The position numbers and the translations under genes are program-made. 64,000 bases of DNA from Bacillus_BD sp963787345 (GTDB taxonomy: Bacteria > Bacillota > Bacilli > Bacillales > Cytobacillaceae): assembly GCA_963787345.1 (NCBI GenBank), contig CAWBCW010000011.1, positions 124,001-188,000 of the forward strand, in the 5' to 3' direction. Below are positions 33,671-43,042 of the stretch, one piece after another; within the stretch, counting starts at the first letter, position 1, and every line of letters starts with the position of its first letter. Below the pieces are notes generated by a model. That model was not told the origin of the DNA. It did not search any database and saw only the letters and a program-made list of their open reading frames with translations.

Positions 33671-34903
33671 ATGAGTAAATTGAAAAAACATTTGTTCGGA
33701 GATATTGATTTAACAAAGGATTTAGTACTTTTACTTTTGATTGGCGGCTTGTATTCACTAAGTATTGCGCTGTCAAACACATTCGTCAATATTTTTTTAT
33801 GGAAACAAACAGGTCAATTAATTGATATTGGACTTTATAATTTAGCATCTGTTATCGCGCAGCCATTAACATTTATATTGGCTGGAAGAATTGCCAAAAA
33901 AGTAGACAGGGTTATCGTTTTAAGAATTGGAGTTATCTTTTTGGCCTTATTTTATCTGAGTGTATTAACCTTCGGATCGGATGCTGCAAAATTTTTATTA
34001 CTATTAGGAGCAATCCTAGGTATGGGTTATGGCTTTTACTGGTTAGCATTTAACCTTTTAACGTTTGAAATAACAGAACCGGAAACGAGAGATTTTTTTA
34101 ATGGATTTTTAGGGATTCTATCATCAACAGGAGGGATGATTGGTCCATTCACAGCTGGTTTCATTATTTCAAAATTGACGAAAACGATGGGATATACGAT
34201 TGTCTTTGGAATTTCGTTAGCCCTATTTGCACTAGCAGTTGTCCTTAGTTTCTTTATCAAAAGAAGGCCTGCACATGGAAAGTATGCATTTATGAGAATT
34301 TTAGCAGAGCGAAAAAATAATTATAATTGGAAGATGGTCACTAATGCTCATGTTTGCCAAGGGTTAAGAGAGGGGATCTTTGCGTTTATGATTTCTGTAC
34401 TGGTCTTTCTTTCCACCGGTACGGAGATGGCACTTGGAAAATATGGATTAATTAATTCAGGTGTCTCGTTTGTAAGTTATTTTGCTGTCTCGCGCTTAAT
34501 CAAAAAAGAACAGCGCTTAAAGGCGATCTTGCTGGGTGGAATTTTATTATATGCGGCGTTATTCTTGATTGCATTTGATGTTACTTATACGAAGCTAATT
34601 ATGTATGCCATTGCGATAGCGATTGCTTATCCTTTATTACTCGTTCCTTATTCTTCTATTACTTATGATGTAATCGGGACAGGATGGAATGCAGCGGAAA
34701 TGAGAGTCGAGTATATCGTAGTAAGAGAAGTGTATTTAAATGCTGGCAGAATACTGTCCATTTTATTCTTTATTCTTATGGTCAGTACAGTGGATACGAA
34801 GCAAAGTCTTCCGATTCTATTTTTAGTTCTAGGAGCAGGACATACATTTATTTACTATTTTATCCGACGTGTAAAATTAAATATTCAACCAAGAGAGGCA
34901 TAG
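33671..34903 (+). CDS. yqgE: MFS transporter (YqgE-like)
   Basis: 410 residues with 12 predicted membrane segments, major facilitator superfamily. The loop between segments 2 and 3 reads GRIAKKVDRVIVLRIG, a shortened form of the MFS signature. The position just before pbpA equals yqgE of B. subtilis, a putative transporter of unknown substrate. AAGGGGAG precedes the ATG. A hairpin (AAGAGAGG/CCTCTCTT) follows the stop. Confidence 0.85.
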   Translation: MSKLKKHLFGDIDLTKDLVLLLLIGGLYSLSIALSNTFVNIFLWKQTGQLIDIGLYNLASVIAQPLTFILAGRIAKKVDRVIVLRIGVIFLALFYLSVLTFGSDAAKFLLLLGAILGMGYGFYWLAFNLLTFEITEPETRDFFNGFLGILSSTGGMIGPFTAGFIISKLTKTMGYTIVFGISLALFALAVVLSFFIKRRPAHGKYAFMRILAERKNNYNWKMVTNAHVCQGLREGIFAFMISVLVFLSTGTEMALGKYGLINSGVSFVSYFAVSRLIKKEQRLKAILLGGILLYAALFLIAFDVTYTKLIMYAIAIAIAYPLLLVPYSSITYDVIGTGWNAAEMRVEYIVVREVYLNAGRILSILFFILMVSTVDTKQSLPILFLVLGAGHTFIYYFIRRVKLNIQPREA

Positions 34904-34916
34904 ATCCTCTCTTTTC
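34891..34916 (+). terminator. terminator overlapping the yqgE stop
   Basis: AAGAGAGG (34891-34898) pairs with CCTCTCTT (34906-34913), then TTCT. The T-run is short. Confidence 0.6.
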
Positions 34917-35016
34917 TATTGAATCACTATAAACCTAGTTATTTTTGTGGTAATCTCAATTGTTTTCTTTTAATATTAGGTATGAAGGAAGGGAGAGCAA
35001 AGGAAGTGAAGGTTAG

Positions 35017-37182
35017 TTGAACAAGAAAAAGAAAAAGAAGACACATATCCCATTTCGGTTAAATATGCTTTTTTTCATCGTATTTTTATTGTTTTCTGTG
35101 TTAATCCTCCGCCTTGGTGTCGTTCAAATTGTTTATGGAGAAGACTATAAACGTGAAATTGAGCGAACAGAAGATATAACCGTAAATAACCCTGTACCAA
35201 GAGGGAAGATGTATGATTCAACTGGTAATATTGTTGTTGACAACATTCCCGAAAAGGCGATCACTTATACGAACAATGGTGCTAAACAAGAAGAAATGCT
35301 AGAAGTAGCAGAACGACTTGCCAAATTAATTGAGAAAGAAACTGATAAAGTAACACCAAGGGATAAGAAGGATTTCTGGATTTTACTAAATAAAGAAAAA
35401 GCGGAGAAAAAGATATCCGAACAGGAACTGAAGGAATTTAAAGAGAAGTACGAAGATGAAGATGATTTTAATAAACAAGTTTATAGAGAGACTTTAGATC
35501 GAATTACAGAAAAAGATTTAAATGAATTAACGGATCAAGATTTAGAAGTTTTGGCCATCTACCGAGAATTTACAAGTGGATATAAATTTACTCCGCAAAT
35601 CGTAAAAAATAAAAATGTAACCCCAGAGGAATTTGCAATCGTAAGTGAAAATCTACAACTGCTTCCAGGAGTTGACACAACAACAGATTGGGAAAGATCC
35701 TATGTTTTTGGGGATACGCTAAAATCTGTTCTAGGTGGTGTAACAAGTTCTGATAAAGGGTTGCCGGCCGAGGGAATCGATTATTATTTGTCTCGCGGTT
35801 ACAGTCGAAATGACCGAGTTGGAACGAGTTATTTAGAAAAGCAATATGAAGATGTCTTACAAGGTCAAAAAGCAAAAAAGAAAAATATTACCGACCAATC
35901 TGGAAAAATTGTTAGTTCAGAAATCATTTCCGAAGGGCAAAGAGGAAGAGACCTTGTATTATCGATTGATATGGATTTACAACGTGCAGTGGAAACTATT
36001 ATTGAAGAAGAATTACGTTCTGCTAAAGCACAAGGTAATACGAGATTATTAGATCGGGCCTACGCAGTATTAATGGATCCAAATACAGGTCAAATTAAAT
36101 CTTTAGCAGGGAAGAGAATGGAGAGAGATTCGAAAACGGGCAAGATGACGATGAGAGATGACGCGCTCGGAACCTTTACAACGACGTATACGGTCGGCTC
36201 AGTTGTAAAAGGAGCAACGATTATAACTGGGTTTCAAACAGGTGTGATTTCTCCAGGTACCGTTTTTAATGATACAGCTATGCGAATCAAGGGGCTTCAG
36301 TTCAGATCATGGAAAAATTTAGGGCCTGTTAATGATGTATCAGCTTTAAAATATTCTTCTAATATTTATATGGCTCATACGGCGATTAAAATTGCAAATG
36401 GGAACTATGTTCCAGGAGCTTCGCTGAAGATTAACTTTGATGGTTTTGATACGATGAGGCAGCATTTTTCCCAATTCGGGTTAGGTGTACGTACAGGAAT
36501 TGACTTGCCGAATGAACAAAATGGCTTTAAAGGGAATGCAACGGTTCCAGGACAATTAATGTTCTTATCTGTCGGTCAATATGATACGTACTCAACCCTT
36601 CAGCTTGCTCAATATGTTTCTACAATTGCGAATGGTGGCAGCCGAATGGAACCGCATATGGTAAAGGAGATTCGTGAGCCTCAATTGGATAACACGCTTG
36701 GTCCGATTGTCCAGGAAATCCAGCCAAAGGTACTTAATCGATTAGATTTAAAGGAAGGCTGGATGGAGCGTGTACAGTTAGGATTTAAAAAAGTAACACA
36801 GGAAAGTGGAGGAACGGCTTATCGTTACTTCCATGACAAATCATACTCGCCTGCTGGAAAGACAGGAACAGCTGAAGCTTTCTATGATGGGCCATTAAGA
36901 CAATATCGAATGAGTCCAGTTACGTCGATTAGCTTTGTCGGCTATGCTCCATCAGATAATCCCGAAATTGCTATTGCTGTACTTGTTCCATGGGCATATC
37001 AGGGCGGCGGAAACCCTGGCTCTAATCTTAAGATTGCCGAAAGAGCCCTTGATACCTATTTTGAGTTAAAAAAGCAACGTGCTTCAAATATAACGGAAGA
37101 ACAGAATCTAACGACTGATAGTGGAACTGAAGAAGAGTCGGTTGAAGAATCAGATGATGAATCTGCTGTAACGCAAGAATAG
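35017..37182 (+). CDS. pbpA: class B penicillin-binding protein (PBP2A)
   Basis: Transpeptidase of peptidoglycan synthesis for rod-shape elongation, PBP2A/PbpA of B. subtilis by sequence type and by position between yqgE and pstS. 721 residues: a Lys-rich start, one membrane anchor (about 14-38), a pedestal domain with NPVPRGKMYDS, a charged insert, and the catalytic domain with SVVK (Ser near 394), SSN (near 446) and KTG (near 612). The acidic Glu/Ser tail after residue 690 is probably disordered. The start is TTG 35017 behind GAAGG. A strong terminator follows. Confidence 0.93.
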   Translation: MNKKKKKKTHIPFRLNMLFFIVFLLFSVLILRLGVVQIVYGEDYKREIERTEDITVNNPVPRGKMYDSTGNIVVDNIPEKAITYTNNGAKQEEMLEVAERLAKLIEKETDKVTPRDKKDFWILLNKEKAEKKISEQELKEFKEKYEDEDDFNKQVYRETLDRITEKDLNELTDQDLEVLAIYREFTSGYKFTPQIVKNKNVTPEEFAIVSENLQLLPGVDTTTDWERSYVFGDTLKSVLGGVTSSDKGLPAEGIDYYLSRGYSRNDRVGTSYLEKQYEDVLQGQKAKKKNITDQSGKIVSSEIISEGQRGRDLVLSIDMDLQRAVETIIEEELRSAKAQGNTRLLDRAYAVLMDPNTGQIKSLAGKRMERDSKTGKMTMRDDALGTFTTTYTVGSVVKGATIITGFQTGVISPGTVFNDTAMRIKGLQFRSWKNLGPVNDVSALKYSSNIYMAHTAIKIANGNYVPGASLKINFDGFDTMRQHFSQFGLGVRTGIDLPNEQNGFKGNATVPGQLMFLSVGQYDTYSTLQLAQYVSTIANGGSRMEPHMVKEIREPQLDNTLGPIVQEIQPKVLNRLDLKEGWMERVQLGFKKVTQESGGTAYRYFHDKSYSPAGKTGTAEAFYDGPLRQYRMSPVTSISFVGYAPSDNPEIAIAVLVPWAYQGGGNPGSNLKIAERALDTYFELKKQRASNITEEQNLTTDSGTEEESVEESDDESAVTQE

Positions 37183-37186
37183 CAAT

Positions 37187-37224
37187 AAAAAGTCCTGCCT
37201 TATCTGTATATGGCAGGACTTTTT
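37187..37224 (+). terminator. intrinsic terminator after pbpA
   Basis: AAAAAGTCCTGCC pairs perfectly with GGCAGGACTTTTT around a 12-base loop. Confidence 0.92.
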
Positions 37225-37280
37225 GCGTAAAATAACATGAGATAGTACAACTCCATCATTTATATACAAAGATCGACAAA

Positions 37281-37340
37281 TTTACGCAATTTTCACTGGG
37301 GTTTACAATATATTTACAGTGATTTAAAACAAGGTTAACA
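37281..37340 (+). promoter_or_regulatory. PhoP box of the pst operon
   Basis: Direct repeats TTTACA (37302), TTTACA (37313), TTAAAA (37324) and TTAACA (37335) are separated by exactly five bases each, the PhoP~P binding layout TT(A/T)ACA-N5. Two weaker repeats, TTTACG (37281) and TTCACT (37292), extend it upstream. It lies about 60 bases before pstS, so phosphate-starvation control of the operon is strongly indicated. Confidence 0.9.
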
Positions 37341-37397
37341 GTGGGGCTTTATTCTTGTACATGTGGGACAAATAAAAAAACAATTGGGGGATTACGA

Positions 37398-38387
37398 ATG
37401 AAAAGTCTTAAAAAGCTAAGCCTGTTGTTACTACTAGCAGCTGTCATGATGGTTATTGCTGCATGTGGTGGAGGAAATGAAGATACTTCGGCAGATGATG
37501 CTGATGGAAATGATAGTGAAAATACAGCAAAACTAGAAGGCAGTGTAGAAATCGATGGTTCTGGAACAGTTTATCCATTTATGGCTTTAATGGCTGAAAA
37601 CTACATGTCTGAAAATGAAGATGTATCAGTAGAAGTTGGTCGTTCTGGAACATCTGCTGGTTTCAAAAAATTCTTAGTTGAAGATGGAACACACTTTAAT
37701 GATGCTTCTCGTCAAATTAAAGATGAAGAAAAAGCTCAAGCAGAAGAGTTAGGAATTGAAGTTCAAGAATTAAAAGTTGCTCTTGATGGTTTAACATTTG
37801 TTATTAATTCAGAAAACGACTGGGCAAAAGAACTTACTGCTGACCAAGTTAAAAATATTTTCTTAGCTGATGGCAACATGAAAAACTGGTCAGACGTTGA
37901 TCCTAGTTTTCCAAACGAGCCAATCAAAGCAATGGGACCTAACGAAAACCACGGAACATATGAGTTCTTCTGGGAAAACATTCTTGATGAACAAGATTTA
38001 AGAGATGATGTTAATCTTCAACAAGAATACTCAACATTAGTAGATTTAGTATCAAAAGATAAAAATGCGATTGCATTCTTCGGATATGGCTACTACGATA
38101 GCAACAAAGATAAATTACAAGCTGTAAGTGTTGACTTTGGCGATGGAAACTTTGTTGAACCAAGCGCAGAAACAATTGGAGAAAGTGAAGACTTTGCTTA
38201 TTCTCAATTCACGCGTCCGGTATTTACTTACCTAAATACAAATGTGGTTAAAGATGAGCCACAAGTATTAGACTTTGCAATCTATGCAATGGAAAATGCT
38301 CAAAAGGTTGCAGGTGAAACTGGATTTGCTCCACTTCCAGATGAAGACGTAAAGGCTTCTGTAGATGCACTAAACGCTTTAAAATAA
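37398..38387 (+). CDS. pstS: phosphate-binding lipoprotein PstS
   Basis: High-affinity phosphate receptor of the Pst ABC importer, anchored outside the membrane. Signal peptide with lipobox VIAAC (Cys about residue 24), an acidic linker, then the mature domain with phosphate-binding SGTVYPFM and GRSGTSAGFKKF. 329 residues. I chose ATG 37398, behind TTGGGGGA, because the frame upstream (from 37341) is not signal-like. It lies under a PhoP box and is followed by a hairpin that may limit readthrough to pstC, giving excess PstS. Confidence 0.94.
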   Translation: MKSLKKLSLLLLLAAVMMVIAACGGGNEDTSADDADGNDSENTAKLEGSVEIDGSGTVYPFMALMAENYMSENEDVSVEVGRSGTSAGFKKFLVEDGTHFNDASRQIKDEEKAQAEELGIEVQELKVALDGLTFVINSENDWAKELTADQVKNIFLADGNMKNWSDVDPSFPNEPIKAMGPNENHGTYEFFWENILDEQDLRDDVNLQQEYSTLVDLVSKDKNAIAFFGYGYYDSNKDKLQAVSVDFGDGNFVEPSAETIGESEDFAYSQFTRPVFTYLNTNVVKDEPQVLDFAIYAMENAQKVAGETGFAPLPDEDVKASVDALNALK

Positions 38388-38412
38388 TTATTAGCAATTG
38401 TTAATAATTACT

Positions 38413-38446
38413 GGGAAGATGAGAAGGCTGCCTGCTTCTCATCTTC
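38413..38446 (+). terminator. hairpin between pstS and pstC
   Basis: GAAGATGAGAAG and CTTCTCATCTTC pair around a 7-8 base loop with a weak T stretch. It probably attenuates, rather than ends, the pst transcript. Confidence 0.6.
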
Positions 38447-38546
38447 TTATGTGTATGAATAAGTAATTGGCCTATTTTGGATGAATAGATGAATTTATTT
38501 CACCTTACATAGCATAAAAGTGCTAGGGTTGAAAGGGGTTTTCACA

Positions 38547-39503
38547 TTGGAAAGTACATCAAGTAAAACTGTAGAAAATGGTACGAACGTTAGAGAGTTG
38601 ATTAGGAAAAATAAACAAACCTTCTCTTCAACGGCAATAATCGAAAAGATTATGCCGAAATTACTTCTTATTATTGCCCTCATATCTATATTAACAACAG
38701 TAGGGATTGTTGTTACATTATTATCAGAAACCATTGAGTTTTTTAAATTGGTTCCATTCTTAGAGTTTTTTAGAGGAACTGTATTAAAACCGTTGGGGAA
38801 TGATGCCCAATTTGGAATTTTACCACTTGTAACAGGTACATTATTAACGACAGTAATTGCCATGCTTGTGGCAATTCCGATCGGTTTAATGACTGCTATT
38901 TATCTAAGTGAGTATGCTTCTGATAAGGTAAGGAAAGTATTAAAGCCTATATTGGAATTACTTGCTGGAATCCCAACAATTGTATATGGCTTTTTTGCCC
39001 TTACATTTGTTACTCCTTTATTGCGTTCTATTATACCAAGTTTAGAACCAACGAATATCCTTAGTCCAGGGATCGTAATGGGAATTATGATCATACCTAT
39101 GGTTGCTTCTCTTTCTGAAGATGCGATGAGTGCGGTACCGAATACGATGAGAGAGGGAGCATTAGGCCTAGGTTCAACAAAATTAGAAGTTACATTTAAA
39201 GTGATTATTCCCGCTGCTATTTCAGGGATTATCGCCTCATTTGTACTAGGAATTTCACGTGCGATTGGTGAGACGATGATTGTTACGATAGCAAGTGGAA
39301 GTAATAAAAACTTCACATTTGATATTACTCAATCTATGCAGACGATGACAGCTTATATTGTTGAAGTAATGGGTGGAGATGCACCTGCTGGCTCTACTTT
39401 ATACTTCAGTTTATATGCTGTTGCCATGACTTTATTTGTATTTACATTGTTAATGAATTTACTTGCCCAATATATTTCTCGTAAATTCAGGGAGGAATAT
39501 TAA
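38547..39503 (+). CDS. pstC: phosphate ABC transporter permease PstC
   Basis: 318 residues. One N-terminal segment (about 42-62) then five more in the permease domain; the coupling motif EDAMSAVPNTMREGALGLGSTKLE is clear (here only part is quoted: MREGALGLGSTKLE). I chose the TTG at 38547, with GAAAGGGG eight bases upstream, over the GTG at 38520. It is separated from pstS by a hairpin and from pstA by two bases. Confidence 0.93.
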   Translation: MESTSSKTVENGTNVRELIRKNKQTFSSTAIIEKIMPKLLLIIALISILTTVGIVVTLLSETIEFFKLVPFLEFFRGTVLKPLGNDAQFGILPLVTGTLLTTVIAMLVAIPIGLMTAIYLSEYASDKVRKVLKPILELLAGIPTIVYGFFALTFVTPLLRSIIPSLEPTNILSPGIVMGIMIIPMVASLSEDAMSAVPNTMREGALGLGSTKLEVTFKVIIPAAISGIIASFVLGISRAIGETMIVTIASGSNKNFTFDITQSMQTMTAYIVEVMGGDAPAGSTLYFSLYAVAMTLFVFTLLMNLLAQYISRKFREEY

Positions 39504-39505
39504 TA

Positions 39506-40390
39506 ATGAAATATGTTGATCCGGTACAAGTAGAGAAAAGAATGGGATCTCGATTAGTAAAAAATAATTTTGCTAAGTCCGTTTTCTTTTTATCAACTTT
39601 AGTTGGTTTAGTTGTTTTAGTCATTTTATTTTATCGAGTTATTTCTGGGAGCCTTGGTTGGCTTGATTGGCAGTTTCTAACGAGTAAGTTATCAACGTTT
39701 CCGGAAAAGGCCGGAATCCTAGGTGCTATATCAGGTACTTTTTGGTTAATGATTGTTGTTGCTCCTTTAACTTTAATATTAGGTGTTGGTACGGCTATTT
39801 ATCTTGAAGAGTATGCAAAAAAAGGGAAGTTACAAGCCTTTATTCAAATGAATATTTCTAACTTAGCCAGTGTACCCTCTATTGTTTTCGGGTTATTAGG
39901 GATGACGGTTTTCTTACGAGGAATGGATCTTGGAAACATCGTATTAACCGGTGGACTAACGATGTCTCTTTTGATTTTGCCGGTTGTTGTTGTTGCAGCA
40001 CAAGAAGCGATTCGAGCCGTTCCTGGCTTTTTAAGAGAAGCTTCCTATGGGATGGGTGCAACGAAATGGCAGACAATCAAAAATGTTGTTTTACCGACAG
40101 CTCTTCCAGGAATTTTAACTGGTGTTATATTAGCTTTATCCCGTGCAATTGGTGAGACGGCTCCACTTACTGTACTCGGAATACCAGCACTGTTAATGCC
40201 GATTCCAGAAGGGATTTTTGATAAATTTACAGTATTACCATTACAAATTTATTATTGGACGATGGATTCTGCATTAGTTGCTGAGTATGCTAGTCTAGCT
40301 TCTGCAACGATTGTTGTATTATTGCTTCTATTATTCTTAATGAATTCAATCGCGATTTTAATTAGAAATAAGTTTCAAAAGAGATTTTAA
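39506..40390 (+). CDS. pstA: phosphate ABC transporter permease PstA
   Basis: 294 residues, six predicted membrane segments, partner of PstC. The coupling loop AVPGFLREASYGMGATKWQ (about 171-189) is the EAA motif of the family; AIGETAPLTVLG follows. The ATG lies two bases after the pstC stop, behind GGGAGGAAT. Together with PstC it forms the channel. Confidence 0.93.
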   Translation: MKYVDPVQVEKRMGSRLVKNNFAKSVFFLSTLVGLVVLVILFYRVISGSLGWLDWQFLTSKLSTFPEKAGILGAISGTFWLMIVVAPLTLILGVGTAIYLEEYAKKGKLQAFIQMNISNLASVPSIVFGLLGMTVFLRGMDLGNIVLTGGLTMSLLILPVVVVAAQEAIRAVPGFLREASYGMGATKWQTIKNVVLPTALPGILTGVILALSRAIGETAPLTVLGIPALLMPIPEGIFDKFTVLPLQIYYWTMDSALVAEYASLASATIVVLLLLLFLMNSIAILIRNKFQKRF

Positions 40391-40490
40391 TTTTTTACTA
40401 TGCAACTGGATGAAGTGCCAAAAAGTTTATGGATGGAAAACTGATTATACATAAACACATATGTGTTTATATGATGGAGGGGTATTTACA

Positions 40491-41294
40491 ATGGCAGTAA
40501 TGACAAAAAATAGCGGGAATCAGAATGATTTAGATAATAAAAATATTGTTTTTAATACAAAAGATCTGAATTTATGGTATGGTGAGAACCCAGCACTAAA
40601 GAATATCAACTTAGAAATAAAAGAAAATGAAGTTACGGCCATTATTGGCCCTTCAGGCTGTGGTAAATCAACATATATTAAAACATTAAATCGAATGATT
40701 GAATTAATTCCAACAGTAAGAACGACTGGAACAATCGATTACAGAGGCAAGAACATTTTACAAAAGTCTTATAAAGTTGAAGATTTACGAACGAACGTAG
40801 GAATGGTATTCCAAAAGCCAAACCCTTTTCCGAAATCTATTTATGAAAATGTTGTGTATGGACCTAGAATCCACGGGATTCGTAATAAAAAGATCTTAGA
40901 TGAAATTGTGGAAAAAAGTTTAAGGGGAGCTGCTATCTGGGATGAAGTAAAAGATCGTCTGAAAGAAAATGCCTACGGTCTATCAGGTGGTCAGCAACAA
41001 AGACTATGTATTGCACGTTGTCTAGCCATTGAACCAGATGTCATTTTAATGGATGAACCCACATCAGCACTTGATCCAATCTCAACTTTGAAAGTTGAAG
41101 AACTTGTACAAGAATTAAAAAAGGAGTTCAGCATCATTATTGTAACCCACAACATGCAGCAGGCAGCTCGTATTTCAGATAAAACAGCTTTCTTTTTAAA
41201 TGGGGAAGTCGTTGAATTTAATGAAACGGATAAACTCTTCTCTACGCCATCAGATCAGCGTACAGAAGATTATATTACGGGCCGGTTCGGTTAA
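40491..41294 (+). CDS. pstB: phosphate ABC transporter ATP-binding protein PstB
   Basis: 267 residues. Walker A GPSGCGKST, Q-loop VFQKPNPFPKSI, signature LSGGQQQRLCIAR, Walker B VILMDEPTSALD and VTHN are present, and the N-x-WYG-x-N-PAL start is typical of PstB. I chose ATG 40491 with GGAGGGG upstream; the frame extends to 40461. B. subtilis has two pstB genes in tandem but only one is found here. It is followed by repeat copy D and then phoU. Confidence 0.95.
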   Translation: MAVMTKNSGNQNDLDNKNIVFNTKDLNLWYGENPALKNINLEIKENEVTAIIGPSGCGKSTYIKTLNRMIELIPTVRTTGTIDYRGKNILQKSYKVEDLRTNVGMVFQKPNPFPKSIYENVVYGPRIHGIRNKKILDEIVEKSLRGAAIWDEVKDRLKENAYGLSGGQQQRLCIARCLAIEPDVILMDEPTSALDPISTLKVEELVQELKKEFSIIIVTHNMQQAARISDKTAFFLNGEVVEFNETDKLFSTPSDQRTEDYITGRFG

Positions 41295-41340
41295 ATGATA
41301 AATGATACAGACGTTACAAGTATTGGCGTCTGTATTTGCT

Positions 41341-41475
41341 TTCACTTTATTCAGCAAAGCTCAGTTGAATGAAGTAAAGTCTCCGGCGGATGTCATAGAT
41401 TTTCAAAGGAAGTTTATTGAGTGAGCCCGATAAAATCTGGGCGCAAATTTGCCGAGGAAAATTTGATTAAAATTG
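41341..41475 (+). repeat. dispersed intergenic repeat, copy D
   Basis: The modules in order are TTATTCAGC-loop-GTTGAATGAAG, TAAAGTCTCCGGCGGATGTCA, TAGATTTTCAAAGG, GAGTGAGCCCGATAAAATC and GCGCAAATTTGCC-AAAATTTGATT. It is the most complete copy and separates pstB from phoU. Confidence 0.65.
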
Positions 41476-41564
41476 AATGATTATAAAAAAGCGATATAAT
41501 AAAATCATTAATTACACAAAATATAGGAAGGAATGTGAGTGGTTTGATGAAGGAGGAGCAAAGG

Positions 41565-42224
41565 GTGCCAGTACGCGGGAAATTTGAGGATGATTTAAAG
41601 GACTTAGAAGCAAAGCTTGTTAAACTTGTACAATTGACAGATAAGGCATTAGAATCTGCGATGAAGGCTTTTGAAAAACATGATATTGATCTTGCAATAA
41701 AAACAATGGAAGAAGATAATGTCATAAATATTCTTAATGAAGAAATTAATGATTTTGCTATTTTGTTAATTGCTAAGCAACAACCAGTGGCGATTGATCT
41801 TCGTCGTATCATTGTCGCTATTAAAATTGCAACGGATGTTGAGAGAATTGCTGACTTTGCGGTAAATATTGCAAAATCAACGATAAGAATTGGACAAGAG
41901 CCTCATGTTAAGCAAGCGAAGAGACTGAAAAAAATGTATGAGATTACTTCTACCATGTTAAAAGATTCGTTAATTGCATACCAAAAAGAAGACCTTGGGA
42001 TTGCGAAAGAAGTAGCTGATTTAGATAATGAGGTAGATGCTTTATATGGAGAAGTAATTAGAGACCTATTCGTTCTAAATAATCAACAATCTGAAAATTA
42101 CGATCAAATTGTACAAATGTTATTTATTAACCGCTTCTTGGAAAGAGCTGCAGATCATGTAACCAATATTGCAGAAAATATTTTTTATTTAGTCAAAGGA
42201 AAACAATACGACTTGAATGAGTAA
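41565..42224 (+). CDS. phoU: phosphate signalling protein PhoU
   Basis: 219 residues, all helical, two PhoU repeats. The conserved metal-binding ATDVERIADFAVNIAKS and ERAADHVTNIAENIFYL (E/D-x2-R-x2-D motifs) appear once in each half. PhoU modulates Pst transport and the phosphate-sensing kinase. I chose the GTG at 41565 (VPVRGKFEDDL), ideally spaced after AAGGAGGAG; the frame upstream to 41535 is not family-like. It is the last gene of the pst locus. Confidence 0.93.
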   Translation: MPVRGKFEDDLKDLEAKLVKLVQLTDKALESAMKAFEKHDIDLAIKTMEEDNVINILNEEINDFAILLIAKQQPVAIDLRRIIVAIKIATDVERIADFAVNIAKSTIRIGQEPHVKQAKRLKKMYEITSTMLKDSLIAYQKEDLGIAKEVADLDNEVDALYGEVIRDLFVLNNQQSENYDQIVQMLFINRFLERAADHVTNIAENIFYLVKGKQYDLNE

Positions 42225-42226
42225 AT

Positions 42227-42266
42227 AAGGAGGAGCGGCCATTTATGGCGTTGGCTGCTCCTTTTA
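42227..42266. terminator. bidirectional terminator after phoU
   Basis: AAGGAGGAGCGGCC pairs, with one bulge, with GGCTGCTCCTTTT between convergent genes. Confidence 0.75.
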
Positions 42267-42647
42267 ACTATTATGCTTGCCTTTAAAAGCAAACTCCATG
42301 AGAATTGCCTTTACTTCATTTACTCTTAATGAAGATTGTTTGGCAATTTGTTCGACCGGTATCCCTTGTCTGGATAAGGACCAAACTTGGTTTTTAATAA
42401 TGTCATGGACATCCGTTTTTTCTGCAGGAGAATAGGAGGTTACCGTTGGTGTGGAATCTAAATCCGTTACTAACAGCTCTTCTTCTAAAACCTTTAGTTT
42501 CTTTTTTATTTGATAGATTTCTTGTAATTGCTGCATTGAGAACTGATCCAACTCTTCTCTTAATTCTTTATAAGGATCTTTTACAAAAAATGATAAAATA
42601 AATAGTATAATTGCAAACAAGAATAAAATTATTAGAAAGATCTCCAT
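42264..42647 (-). CDS. membrane-anchored coiled-coil protein with HTH-like C-terminus
   Basis: 127 residues: one N-terminal membrane segment (about 3-22), a charged coiled coil (about 27-60, ELDQFSMQQLQEIYQIKKKL), a short linker, and a C-terminal helical unit (IPVEQIAKQSSLRVNEVKAIL) that looks like a small HTH. Small proteins of this layout follow the pst locus in Bacillus (yqzC/yqzD region), but I cannot assign the exact orthologue. GAGGTGA precedes the ATG. Confidence 0.7.
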   Translation of the reverse strand: MEIFLIILFLFAIILFILSFFVKDPYKELREELDQFSMQQLQEIYQIKKKLKVLEEELLVTDLDSTPTVTSYSPAEKTDVHDIIKNQVWSLSRQGIPVEQIAKQSSLRVNEVKAILMEFAFKGKHNS

Positions 42648-43042
42648 ATTGTCACCTCACTCTTACCTCTACAATCAGATTATTGGGCCCTATTAAGACT
42701 ATCTTACCACTATTGCTCCTAAAATTCGACGAAATAATGGTCATATCTACTTTATGTCGAATGTAAATGCGCTAGCCATGTAGAATTCCGTCGAATAGAT
42801 TGGATAATATTAGGACAAAAGGTTTAATTGTGTTATTTGTTCATTCAATTATATAGGGTTAGCAGAATACGACAAAATCTGTTTATTGTAGCGTTAAACG
42901 ATACATGCTACCATTATACACAGATTTAAACATATATTTAAGTTGTAATCATCGAATGATCTTTTAGTGATGTACACAGGGCTTTAGACGAAACGGCTAA
43001 CGTTGCGTTTAGGGAAAATAAATGATAAATAGGTGTATAAAG
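42648..43042. other. 395-base gap without a clear gene
   Basis: AT-rich spacer between divergent genes. It contains four TCGAC/GTCGA-type words (near 42728, 42756, 42790 and 42870: ATTCGACGAAAT, ATGTCGAATG, CCGTCGAATAG, ATACGACAAAA) that may be a regulator's sites. I see no ORF with a start signal and no RNA gene. Confidence 0.4.

Noticed and set aside
38900..39316. 138-codon minus-strand ORF opposite pstC
   Set aside because: The pstC frame is conserved and complete here; the opposite frame is a by-product of its hydrophobic codons.
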